This document shows, in pieces, positions 34,411-41,845 of a DNA stretch of 64,000 nt. Position 1 is the first letter of the stretch; every line of letters starts with the position of its first letter. The stretch comes from Streptomyces nigrescens (GTDB taxonomy: Bacteria > Actinomycetota > Actinomycetes > Streptomycetales > Streptomycetaceae). Made by a program: the position numbers and the translations under genes. The stretch lies in contig AP026073.1 of NCBI GenBank assembly GCA_024349765.1, forward strand, positions 434,001 through 498,000, read 5' to 3'. The notes below the pieces were generated by a model, which did no database searches, was not told the origin of the DNA, and saw only the letters and a program-made list of their open reading frames with translations.

Positions 34411-35265
34411 ATGACGAAGAAGACGCGGCTGCGCGTGGCGCGCATTGCAGCTGGTGCGGTGATCGCGGCCGGTGCGTCGCTCACCGCCGCCGGCGCCGCT
34501 TCCGCCGCCAGCCCGGGTGAGACCGGCGGCTCCGACGGCGGGATCATCGGCGGCATCATCGGCGGGATCATCGGTGGCGGCGACTCCGGTGGCGACACCG
34601 GCGGCGACTCCGGTGGCGACAACGGTGGTCAGGTCGGCGGCTCGGACGACGGCGGCCAGATCGGCGGCGAGATCGGCGGCTCGGACGACGGCGGTCAGGC
34701 CGGCGGCGAGATCGGCGGCTCGGACGACGGCGGCACCGACGACGGTGGCCAGGCCGGCGGCCAGGACGGTGGCCAGAACGGCGGCCAGGACGGTGGCCAG
34801 AACGGCGGCCAGGCGGGCGGTCAGAACGGCGGCCAGAACGGCGGCCAGGCCGGCGGTCAGAACGGCGGCCAGGACGGTGGCCAGAACGGTGGCCAGAACG
34901 GCGGCAACAACGGCGGCCAGGACGGCGGCAACAACGGTGGCGGCCACAGCGGCGGCCAGAACGGTGGCGGCAACAACGGCGGTGGGAACAACGGCGGTGG
35001 CAACACCGGCGGCGACTCCACCGGCACCGGCACCGACAACGAGGGCTCCAAGCCGGTCGAGCAGCCCGGCAAGGGCAAGGAGCAGATCGCTGACACGCCC
35101 GGCCAGGCCAAGCAGCAGGCGAAGGGCGGGGAGCTGGCCGAGACCGGTTCCTCCGGCACCACCTTCCTGCTGATCGGCGCGGCCACGATGATCGCGGGCG
35201 GTGTCGGCTTCCGTATGCTGCCCCGTCTGATCAACAAGAACGGCGGCGGCGCGGCAGCGGCCTGA
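34411..35265 (+). CDS. sortase-anchored Gly/Asn/Gln-rich repeat surface protein
   Basis: This 284-aa secreted protein has a Sec signal peptide (RIAAGAVIAAGASLTAAGAASAA). About 190 residues of GGQNGGQDGG-, GGSDDGGQ- and GGNNGG-type repeats follow, then a C-terminal cell-wall sorting signal: LAETG, a hydrophobic stretch TTFLLIGAATMIAGGVGF and a positively charged end (RLINKNGG). LAxTG is the motif preferred by Streptomyces class E sortases, so the protein should be covalently linked to peptidoglycan. The repeats have no enzyme motif and may form an extended or polyglycine-like surface fibre. ATG 34411 follows GGGGG about 9 nt upstream. It is monocistronic between two hairpin terminators. Confidence 0.9.
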   Translation: MTKKTRLRVARIAAGAVIAAGASLTAAGAASAASPGETGGSDGGIIGGIIGGIIGGGDSGGDTGGDSGGDNGGQVGGSDDGGQIGGEIGGSDDGGQAGGEIGGSDDGGTDDGGQAGGQDGGQNGGQDGGQNGGQAGGQNGGQNGGQAGGQNGGQDGGQNGGQNGGNNGGQDGGNNGGGHSGGQNGGGNNGGGNNGGGNTGGDSTGTGTDNEGSKPVEQPGKGKEQIADTPGQAKQQAKGGELAETGSSGTTFLLIGAATMIAGGVGFRMLPRLINKNGGGAAAA

Positions 35266-35283
35266 CGCTGACGCGGCACCACA

Positions 35284-35315
35284 AGGGCCCGGGACGCACA
35301 CGCGTCCCGGGCCCT
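35284..35315. terminator. hairpin terminator after the sortase substrate gene
   Basis: A perfect 14-bp inverted repeat (35284-35297 / 35302-35315) has a 4-nt loop ACAC. It begins 18 nt after the stop codon and lies between converging genes. Confidence 0.85.
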
Positions 35316-35462
35316 CGGCGTATTTCCGGCCGCCGCATCTCCCCGGCCACTGCATTCCACCTGCCGCCCGTCACCGGGCGAATGCTGTCGTAAGCACTAC
35401 GTAACGGAAGGTGGCCCGCTCAAGCCGTCACCCGGCCACCGGGCCGGCTTCGGCGAGCGCCG

Positions 35463-35657
35463 TCAGACGGTCTGGTGCAGCAGCAGGCCCACCGCGAGCA
35501 GCAGGACCATCAAAGCCACCAGCATCGCCGGGCTGAGCTGGGCGAACACGCCGCCTGCCTGCTGCTGGAGCCGTTCCCTGCTGGCCCGGCACACGGGGCA
35601 GCGGCCCTCACTGACAGGGGCCGCGCAGTTGGCGCACACCAGTCGGTCGTACGTCAT
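35463..35657 (-). CDS. small zinc-ribbon membrane protein
   Basis: This 64-aa protein begins MTYDRLVCANCAAPVSEGRCPVCRAS, two CxxC pairs that should bind one zinc ion. It ends in a single hydrophobic helix (PAMLVALMVLLLAVGLLLH). The ATG at 35657 has a near-perfect AAGGAGG 4-5 nt upstream, which is strong evidence that this short gene is real. It is divergent from ftsE and convergent with the sortase substrate. I do not know the function; the topology suggests a membrane-tethered cytoplasmic zinc knuckle. Confidence 0.8.
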   Translation of the reverse strand: MTYDRLVCANCAAPVSEGRCPVCRASRERLQQQAGGVFAQLSPAMLVALMVLLLAVGLLLHQTV

Positions 35658-35909
35658 GCGACCTCCTTCTCCACTGCACCAACGCCCCGGAGGGTGCATT
35701 GGTTCCCTCTTCCACTGTGCCAGCTCCTCGGCGGAACGGCGCGCGCCCCGGGATTGTGCGCCCTTTTGTCCCTGTAGGTGCCGTGAAGAACCGCACCAAC
35801 CCCCCACGCCGACTGCACCGCCGCGCGAGGTTCGCGTATGGTCACGCACACCGACGGGAGCCGCAACTCGGCAGCCCGTGCCCCTATCCAGGTCGACCGT
35901 GGTGCATCA

Positions 35910-36599
35910 GTGATCCGATTCGACAACGTCTCCAAGACCTACCCGAAGCAGAACCGTCCTGCACTCAGGGACGTCTCGCTCGAGATCGAGCGCGGCGAGT
36001 TCGTCTTCCTGGTGGGCTCCTCGGGCTCCGGCAAGTCCACCTTCCTGCGGCTGCTGCTCCGCGAGGAGCGGGCCAGCCATGGCCATGTGCACGTGCTCGG
36101 CAAGGACCTCGCCAAGCTCTCCAACTGGAAGGTCCCGCAGATGCGGCGCCAGGTGGGCACGGTCTTCCAGGACTTCCGGCTGCTCCCCAACAAGACCGTC
36201 GGGGAGAACGTCGCCTTCGCCCTGGAGGTCATCGGCAAACCGCGCGGCCAGATCCGCAAGACGGTCCCCGAGGTCCTCGAACTCGTCGGCCTCGGCGGCA
36301 AAGAGGACCGCATGCCGGGCGAGCTCTCCGGTGGTGAGCAGCAGCGCGTCGCCATCGCGCGGGCCTTCGTCAACCGTCCGCTGCTGCTCATCGCGGACGA
36401 GCCCACCGGCAACCTCGACCCGCAGACCTCGGTCGGCATCATGAAGCTGCTGGACCGGATCAACCGGACCGGAACCACGGTGGTCATGGCCACCCACGAC
36501 CAGCAGATCGTCGACCAGATGCGCAAGCGGGTCATGGAACTCGAAAAGGGCCGTCTCGTACGCGACCAGTCGCGCGGCGTGTACGGCTACCAGCACTAA
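35910..36599 (+). CDS. ftsE: cell division ABC transporter ATPase FtsE
   Basis: This 229-aa ABC ATPase starts at GTG 35910 ([18 protein letters not shown]). Walker A is [11 protein letters not shown], the signature motif is [15 protein letters not shown], Walker B is [14 protein letters not shown] and the H-loop is [10 protein letters not shown]. Length and sequence are standard for FtsE, which pairs with FtsX to switch on peptidoglycan hydrolases at the septum. The frame is open 24 codons upstream, but the FtsE family start fits here. ftsX follows after 32 nt. The upstream 250 bp also serve the divergent zinc-ribbon gene. Confidence 0.97.
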   Translation: MIRFDNVSKTYPKQNRPALRDVSLEIERGEFVFLVGSSGSGKSTFLRLLLREERASHGHVHVLGKDLAKLSNWKVPQMRRQVGTVFQDFRLLPNKTVGENVAFALEVIGKPRGQIRKTVPEVLELVGLGGKEDRMPGELSGGEQQRVAIARAFVNRPLLLIADEPTGNLDPQTSVGIMKLLDRINRTGTTVVMATHDQQIVDQMRKRVMELEKGRLVRDQSRGVYGYQH

Positions 36600-36631
36600 G
36601 CGTGTACGGCCCCCAGTACTGAAAGGACGCC

Positions 36632-37543
36632 ATGCGCGCCCAGTTCGTCCTGTCGGAGATCGGCGTCGGTCTCCGCCGAAACCTCACGATGACCTTCGCC
36701 GTCATCGTCTCCGTAGCCCTCTCGCTCGGCCTGTTCGGCGCCTCGCTGCTGATGCGCGACCAGGTCAGCACCATGAAGGGCTACTGGTACGACAAGGTCA
36801 ACGTCTCCATCTTCTTCTGCAACAAGAACGACGCCGAGACCGGCGCCAACTGCGCCAAGGGCGCGGCCACCCAGCAGCAGAAGGACGACATCAAGGCCGA
36901 GCTGAACCGGCTGCCGCTCGTGCAGAGCGTGCAGTACGAGTCCAGCGACCAGGCCTACAAGCACTACAAGGAGCAGTTCGGCGACACCCCCGTCGCCGGC
37001 CTGGTGACGCCCGACCAGCTTCCCGAGTCGTTCCGCGTCAAGCTGAAGGACCCCACGAAGTTCAAGGTCATCAAGTCGGCGTTCTCCGAGCGGCCCGGTG
37101 TCCAGGAGGTGCAGGACCAACGCGACACCGTCGAGCCGCTGTTCAACCTCCTCAACGGCATGAACATCGCCGCGCTGTGCGTGATGGGACTGATGCTCGT
37201 CGTTGCGCTGATGCTGATCGTCAACACCGTGCGGGTGTCGGCGTTCAGCCGCCGGCGGGAGACCGGCATCATGCGGCTCGTGGGGGCGTCCAGCTTCTAC
37301 ATCCAGATGCCGTTCATCCTGGAGGCCGCCATCGCGGGCCTGCTGGGCGCCGCGTTCGCCTGTGTGCTGATCGTCGGCGGCAAGTACCTCCTCGTCAACA
37401 ACTGGCTGGCGAAGAAGATCCAGGTGATCAACTTCATCGGCTGGGACTCGGTGGCGGCGGTGCTCCCGCTGGTCCTCCTGATCGGGCTGCTGATGCCCGC
37501 GCTCGCCGCGTTCTTCGCGCTGCGCAAGTACCTCAAGGTGTGA
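36632..37543 (+). CDS. ftsX: cell division permease-like protein FtsX
   Basis: This 303-aa membrane protein has the actinobacterial FtsX layout. TM1 (MTFAVIVSVALSLGLFGASLL) is followed by an extracellular domain with two cysteines (FFCNKND and ANCAKGA), probably disulfide-bonded. TM2 (IAALCVMGLMLVVALMLIV), the cytoplasmic loop VSAFSRRRETGIMRLVGASSF that contacts FtsE, and two further helices follow. It transmits FtsE ATPase cycles to an extracellular cell-wall hydrolase. ATG 36632 follows GAAAGGAC. The following gene, a secreted S41 protease, starts only 68 nt later beyond a hairpin. Confidence 0.97.
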   Translation: MRAQFVLSEIGVGLRRNLTMTFAVIVSVALSLGLFGASLLMRDQVSTMKGYWYDKVNVSIFFCNKNDAETGANCAKGAATQQQKDDIKAELNRLPLVQSVQYESSDQAYKHYKEQFGDTPVAGLVTPDQLPESFRVKLKDPTKFKVIKSAFSERPGVQEVQDQRDTVEPLFNLLNGMNIAALCVMGLMLVVALMLIVNTVRVSAFSRRRETGIMRLVGASSFYIQMPFILEAAIAGLLGAAFACVLIVGGKYLLVNNWLAKKIQVINFIGWDSVAAVLPLVLLIGLLMPALAAFFALRKYLKV

Positions 37544-37554
37544 GCTTTGCCAAG

Positions 37555-37591
37555 GGGCGCCGTACGGTCAACTCGCCGTACGGCGCCCTTT
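37555..37591 (+). terminator. hairpin terminator after ftsX
   Basis: A 13-bp inverted repeat (37555-37567 / 37576-37588) has an 8-nt loop and is followed by TTT. It ends about 8 nt before the TAGACT element of the next gene, so the terminator overlaps the upstream part of that promoter. Confidence 0.8.
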
Positions 37592-37598
37592 CGTCCCC

Positions 37599-37611
37599 TA
37601 GACTCACCGGC
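37599..37611 (+). promoter_or_regulatory. candidate -10 for a leaderless S41 protease mRNA
   Basis: TAGACT (37599-37604) ends 7 nt before the ATG at 37612, and no Shine-Dalgarno is present. This is the same arrangement as at prfB. Confidence 0.4.
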
Positions 37612-38832
37612 ATGTCGGGCCCGTGTTCGTACGACCGGCCCCGCCGCTACCGCCGCGGGGCGGCCCTGACGTTGTTCCTCGCCGGGGTGCTCGCCACCGG
37701 CGCGGTGACCGGCACCTGGAGCGACGAGGCCGAAGGCGCGGTGGGCCACGGCATCCCGAAGCGCGCGGCGTCCGGCGCGCGCCCCCCGGAGGCCGCCACC
37801 GCCGACCGCGCGGCCGTCGAGCGGGCCGCCACCGAAGCCATCGAGGACGGCAAGTCCGGTTCGCAGGCAGCCGCCGAGGTCGTCAGCCGTAGTGGCGACC
37901 GCTGGTCGACGATCTACACCGAGGGCGAGTTCGAGGACTTCCAGCAGCAGTTGGACGGCGCCTACGTCGGCGTCGGCCTGTGGGTACGGCAGCTCGCCGG
38001 CGGCCGCACCGAGGTCTCCCGGGTGCAGCCCGGCGGCCCCGCCGCCCGCGCCGGCATCGCCGTCCACGACCGGCTGCGCGCCATCGACGGCCGGACCACC
38101 CAGGGACAGCCGGTCACCGAGACCGTCGCCCGGCTCCGCGGCAACGCCCCGAACGGCTCCCGTACGCCCGCCGCCGGCGCCGGTACTCCGGTACGCCTCG
38201 ACCTCCAGCGCGGCACCCGGCGGTGGAGCCTCACCCTGCACCGCATCCGGCTGCGCACCCGCAACGTCACCGTCGACCGGCCGGCAGGGCCGCACGGCCC
38301 CACCCGCGTCAAGATCACCTCGTTCGCCAGGGGCACCGGCGCCGCGGTCCGCCGCGCCGTCCGGGGCGCCTCCCCGCACGGCGGCGTGCTGCTCGACCTG
38401 CGCGGCAATACGGGCGGCCTGGTCACCGAGTCCGTCGCCACCGCCTCCGCCTTCCTCGACGGCGGCCTGGTCGCCACCTACGACGTACGGGGCAGCCAGC
38501 GCGCCCTGTACGCCCGGCGCGGCGGGAACACCCGCCTGCCGCTCGTCGTCCTCGTCGACGGCGGCACGATGAGCGCCGCCGAACTGCTGGCCGGCGCCCT
38601 CCAGGACCGCGGCCGGGCCATCGTGGTGGGCTCCCCGACCTTCGGCAAGGGCTCGGTGCAGATGCCCAGCCGGCTGCCCGACGGCTCGGTGGCCGAGCTC
38701 ACCGTCGGCCACTACCGCACGCCCTCCGGCCGGACCGTCGACGACGCCGGGCTCACCCCCGACCTGGTCGTCGAGGACCATGCCGAGCGGCGGGCCCGCA
38801 CGGTATTGAGTGGCCTCGGGGCCGGCACGTAG
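37612..38832 (+). CDS. S41-family carboxy-terminal processing protease
   Basis: This 406-aa protein has an N-terminal signal or anchor (AALTLFLAGVLATGAVTGTW). A PDZ domain with YVGVGLWV and VQPGGPAARAGIAVHDRLRAIDG precedes the S41 peptidase domain. The nucleophile is Ser in DGGTMSAAELLAGAL and the base is Lys in GSPTFGKGSVQ, spaced as in CtpA/Prc (Ser-Lys dyad). GVLLDLRGNTGGL is the conserved strand before them. It should cleave C-termini of exported proteins at the outer face of the membrane. It is directly downstream of ftsEX, which suggests a target among division-related cell-wall hydrolases or regulators (inference). Confidence 0.93.
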   Translation: MSGPCSYDRPRRYRRGAALTLFLAGVLATGAVTGTWSDEAEGAVGHGIPKRAASGARPPEAATADRAAVERAATEAIEDGKSGSQAAAEVVSRSGDRWSTIYTEGEFEDFQQQLDGAYVGVGLWVRQLAGGRTEVSRVQPGGPAARAGIAVHDRLRAIDGRTTQGQPVTETVARLRGNAPNGSRTPAAGAGTPVRLDLQRGTRRWSLTLHRIRLRTRNVTVDRPAGPHGPTRVKITSFARGTGAAVRRAVRGASPHGGVLLDLRGNTGGLVTESVATASAFLDGGLVATYDVRGSQRALYARRGGNTRLPLVVLVDGGTMSAAELLAGALQDRGRAIVVGSPTFGKGSVQMPSRLPDGSVAELTVGHYRTPSGRTVDDAGLTPDLVVEDHAERRARTVLSGLGAGT

Positions 38833-38850
38833 TGCGAAAATGGCCGCACT

Positions 38851-39348
38851 ATGGCTAAGCAAAAGGGCAAGGACAAGGATCCCGGGCGCAAGCTCGTGGC
38901 GCAGCACAAGAAGGCGCGGCACGACTACCACATTCTGGACACCTATGAGTGCGGGTTGGTATTGACCGGCACCGAGGTGAAGTCGCTGCGTCAGGGCCGG
39001 GCGTCGCTGGTCGACGGATTCGTCCAGATCGACGGCAACGAGGCCTGGCTGCACAACGTACACATCCCGGAATACGCCCAGGGAACCTGGACGAATCACT
39101 CCGCCCGGCGCAAGCGGAAGCTGCTGATGCACCGCTTCGAGATCGACAAGCTGGAGTCCAAGAGCCAGGAGACCGGCCACACGATCGTGCCGCTGGCCCT
39201 GTATTTCAAGGACGGCCGGGCCAAGGTCGAGATCGCGCTGGCCAAGGGCAAGAAGGAGTACGACAAGCGGCAGACCCTCCGCGAGCAGCAGGACCGCCGC
39301 GAGGCCGACCGCGCGATGTCGGCGGCCCGCCGCCGTCAGCGCGCCTGA
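38851..39348 (+). CDS. smpB: SsrA-binding protein SmpB
   Basis: This 165-aa protein has the SmpB core: [46 protein letters not shown] and the basic C-terminal tail [20 protein letters not shown] that folds in the ribosomal decoding centre. It binds tmRNA and is needed for trans-translation and rescue of stalled ribosomes. It starts 18 nt after the S41 protease stop. Its RNA partner ssrA lies 244 nt downstream, as is common in actinobacteria. Confidence 0.98.
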   Translation: MAKQKGKDKDPGRKLVAQHKKARHDYHILDTYECGLVLTGTEVKSLRQGRASLVDGFVQIDGNEAWLHNVHIPEYAQGTWTNHSARRKRKLLMHRFEIDKLESKSQETGHTIVPLALYFKDGRAKVEIALAKGKKEYDKRQTLREQQDRREADRAMSAARRRQRA

Positions 39349-39507
39349 CCACGGCCGGCCGACGGGCGGGCACGCCGCGAGCGGCCCGGGCCTGCGGGCG
39401 GGAGCGAGCCCGGCATCCGGCCGGTGGGCCCGTGCGGGCGGGGCGTGGACGGTTCCGGCCGGGCGGCGGCCCGCGGAATACGCTGGCAACCTCAGGCGTT
39501 GTTCACG

Positions 39508-39513
39508 TACGAT
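39508..39513 (+). promoter_or_regulatory. candidate -10 element of ssrA
   Basis: TACGAT lies about 80 nt upstream of the mature tmRNA 5' end, which would leave a precursor leader for RNase P to remove. The -35 region (around 39485-39490) is weak. Confidence 0.35.
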
Positions 39514-39592
39514 GGCTCCGCATCCCACGGAGGGTGCGGGAACCGCAGGCGTCATGGTGTAGGCGCCGGGGTCCGTCTTGATAAATCAACAT

Positions 39593-39960
39593 GGGGATGA
39601 TCGGTTTCGACAGCGGATGTCGAAGCAGGGGAAGCGAGTCGAGGAAGCGGCCATGATCTCGTAAACCACAGGCCGAAACCAATAATCGCCAACACCAAGC
39701 GCGATTCCTTCGCTCTCGCTGCCTAAGTAGCGACTTGCGAAGTGTCAGCCCGGGGCTGTTCCCGACCCGGATCCTGGCATCAGCTAGGGGACTAAACTTC
39801 TGAACCCGGTCACGGGGTGCAGAAGGAAATCAAACAGTGACTGAGCCCGTCGGAGACTTGTTCGCGTGATCTCCGGGGCTGAGAAAATCGCAGCGAACTG
39901 CACTCGGAGAAGCCCTGTTTCCGCACCGTTGGACGCGGGTTCGATTCCCGCCATCTCCAC
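39593..39960 (+). ncRNA. ssrA: transfer-messenger RNA (tmRNA)
   Basis: The 5' end GGGGATG pairs with CATCTCC at 39952-39958 to form the tRNA-like acceptor stem. GATCGGTTTCGACAG is the universal tmRNA start, and GGTTCGATTCC near the 3' end is the T-arm. The tag reading frame is 39688-39726 and encodes ANTKRDSFALAA followed by TAA, ending in the ALAA that ClpXP recognises. The bases after the discriminator A read CTC, so the terminal CCA seems not to be encoded. With SmpB encoded just upstream it rescues stalled ribosomes. It is followed by a very strong terminator. Confidence 0.97.
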
Positions 39961-39972
39961 TCATCCCATGTG

Positions 39973-40019
39973 AAGCAGCTGCCCCGGCGAGTTCCCGCCG
40001 GGGCAGCTGCTTTTTGTTT
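39973..40019 (+). terminator. intrinsic terminator of ssrA
   Basis: A perfect 17-bp inverted repeat (39973-39989 / 39996-40012) with a 6-nt loop is followed by TTTTTGTTT. This is the strongest classical terminator in the window. Confidence 0.95.
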
Positions 40020-40100
40020 CCTCTCCACCCTCGCCTCTTCTCCTTCCCTTCTCTCCACTCTTCTCTCCTCTTCTCTCCTCTGTCCTCCGCGCTCGCTTCC
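40018..40100. repeat. C/T-rich (pyrimidine) tract
   Basis: About 80 bases after the ssrA terminator are almost pure CTCTTCTCC-type pyrimidine sequence on the + strand. It looks like simple-sequence expansion. No gene is present between ssrA and the MFS gene stop at 40225. Confidence 0.7.
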
Positions 40101-40224
40101 GTCGCTTTCCCGTCCTTCGGGTTTCCCTCGCACACTCAACCCTCGGTATGACAACCCCTGGGTTGATGTGCATCCACCCCGACTCCGTCACGCTGAGTGA
40201 ATGAAGAGATCACAGCATGCAACC

Positions 40225-41544
40225 TCAGCCCAGCTCCCGGTCTCCGATGGCGGAAGAAGCGACGGACGACGGGGTGGCGACGGCGGTCGGCAGGGCAAGG
40301 ATCACGGCCAGCCCGGCGGCCACGGCCGGAACCCCGTACGCGACCCCCGCCCCCGCCACGTGGTCCACGACCCAGCCCCCCGCCGCCGAGCCGGCCGCGA
40401 TACCACCCAGCAGAGCCGTCACGGCGAGCGTCATCCCCTCATTCAACTGAGCCGCCGGAGTGCGGGATTGGATCAGTCCCATCCCGGTGACCATGGTCGG
40501 CGCGGTGGCCATCCCGGCGGCCAGCAGTGCGGCGGCCAGCGCCCCCGGGCGCCCGGTCGACGCCGCGAGGAGGGGCAGCAGCATCAGCACGGCCATCGTG
40601 CCCACGCACACCAGGAACCGCCGCCCGCTCCGGCCCGCCGGACGCAGCACGCCGTAGAGCAGCCCCGCCGCGCACGACCCGGCTGCTTGGAGGGCCAGCA
40701 GCCCGCCCGCGGCGGACCGCATCCCGAGGCCGTCGGCGTAGGCCAAGGTCACGACCTCCATCGATCCGAAGATCGCGCCGGTGCACAGGAACGTGCCGAG
40801 CAGAGGGGGAATGCCCCGCCGCCGCAGCGGAGAGCGGACCCCGCCGGCACGGGCGGCCGCCCGCCCGGCCGCCGGTGGCTCCGTGCGGCGCTGGGCCGCG
40901 AAGAGCAGCACCCCGCTCAGCAGCAGGGTCGCGCCCACCGCCGTGCCCGCCTCGGGTGCGACCGCCGTGCAGAGCAGCGTCGCGAGCACCGGCCCGAGCA
41001 TGAAACACAGCTCGTCCGCGGCCTGTTCGAAGGAGTTGGCGGTGTGCCGGGCAGCCGGGTCGTCGCGGAAGAGGTGTGCCCAGCGGGCACGGGACATCCC
41101 TCCGGTGTTGGGGGTGGTGGCGGTCGCGGCGTACGAGACGAACAACGCCCAGTCGGGCGCACCGAAGCGGACGCACAGCAGCAGCGACAGCGACCCGAGC
41201 ACCGCGAGCGCGGTGGCGGGCACGGCGATCCGGGCCTGGCCGTGGCGGTCGACCATCCGGGCGGTCCATGGCCCGACCAGCGCGGTCGCCGCCAGTCCGG
41301 TCGCGGTGACGGCCCCGGCCAGCGCATAGGAGCCACGCGAGCCGCTGATCATCAGGACGGCGCTGACGCTGAGCATGCCCATGGGCAGACGAGCCAGCAG
41401 ATTGGCGGCGGTGAACGCCCGGGCGCCGGGGACGGCAAAGATCCGCCGGTAAGGAGCGAAGAGCCGAAAGCGCCGGGGACGCCGACGCGGAACCGGCCGT
41501 ACGGGCGGAGCGGTCACCGGACGAGCAGCAAGGAAAAGGATCAC
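40225..41544 (-). CDS. MFS-family transporter
   Basis: From GTG 41544 the protein is about 439 aa (an ATG at 41607 would add 21 residues) with about 12 hydrophobic segments. FTAANLLARLPMGMLSVSAVLMI and ATGLAATALVGPWTARMVDRHGQARI are the N-terminal MFS pattern (the loop 2-3 GxxxDRxGxR-like motif reads MVDRHGQARI). It resembles actinobacterial drug/metabolite efflux proteins. It is divergent from a LysR-type regulator, a common arrangement for an efflux pump and its regulator. The substrate is unknown. No residues specific to peptide export are visible. Confidence 0.88.
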   Translation of the reverse strand: MILFLAARPVTAPPVRPVPRRRPRRFRLFAPYRRIFAVPGARAFTAANLLARLPMGMLSVSAVLMISGSRGSYALAGAVTATGLAATALVGPWTARMVDRHGQARIAVPATALAVLGSLSLLLCVRFGAPDWALFVSYAATATTPNTGGMSRARWAHLFRDDPAARHTANSFEQAADELCFMLGPVLATLLCTAVAPEAGTAVGATLLLSGVLLFAAQRRTEPPAAGRAAARAGGVRSPLRRRGIPPLLGTFLCTGAIFGSMEVVTLAYADGLGMRSAAGGLLALQAAGSCAAGLLYGVLRPAGRSGRRFLVCVGTMAVLMLLPLLAASTGRPGALAAALLAAGMATAPTMVTGMGLIQSRTPAAQLNEGMTLAVTALLGGIAAGSAAGGWVVDHVAGAGVAYGVPAVAAGLAVILALPTAVATPSSVASSAIGDRELG

Positions 41545-41621
41545 GCTCTTACGATCCCGGCCCCTTCCCTCACCCGTCCAACACCTGATCAGAGCCCATT
41601 CACGCACTCACGATGTAGATC

Positions 41622-41690
41622 GGGAGCCGGGAGCCGGGAGCCGGGAGCCGGGAGTCGGGGGAGGGGGACGGGAGTCGGGAGTTGGGAGGA
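41622..41690 (+). repeat. 7-bp G-rich tandem repeat with G-quadruplex potential
   Basis: CGGGAGC units recur every 7 bp from 41621 (five near-perfect copies) and then degenerate. In total the + strand has about ten runs of three or more Gs within 70 nt, separated by 1-5 nt. It lies in the intergenic region between the divergent MFS and LysR genes. Confidence 0.8.
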
Positions 41691-41845
41691 GGTGGATGGG
41701 TTGGCAGGAGGAGGTGGATGGGGTCGACAGGAGGAGGAAAAGGCAAGGCCGCACCGGCTGACGAGTCCCATGAGTCGGCGGGGGGACGCCGAGGCTCCGG
41801 GAATACGGTGGCCGAGGGCAGGGGGAGCGCTGCAAGGATGACCCG

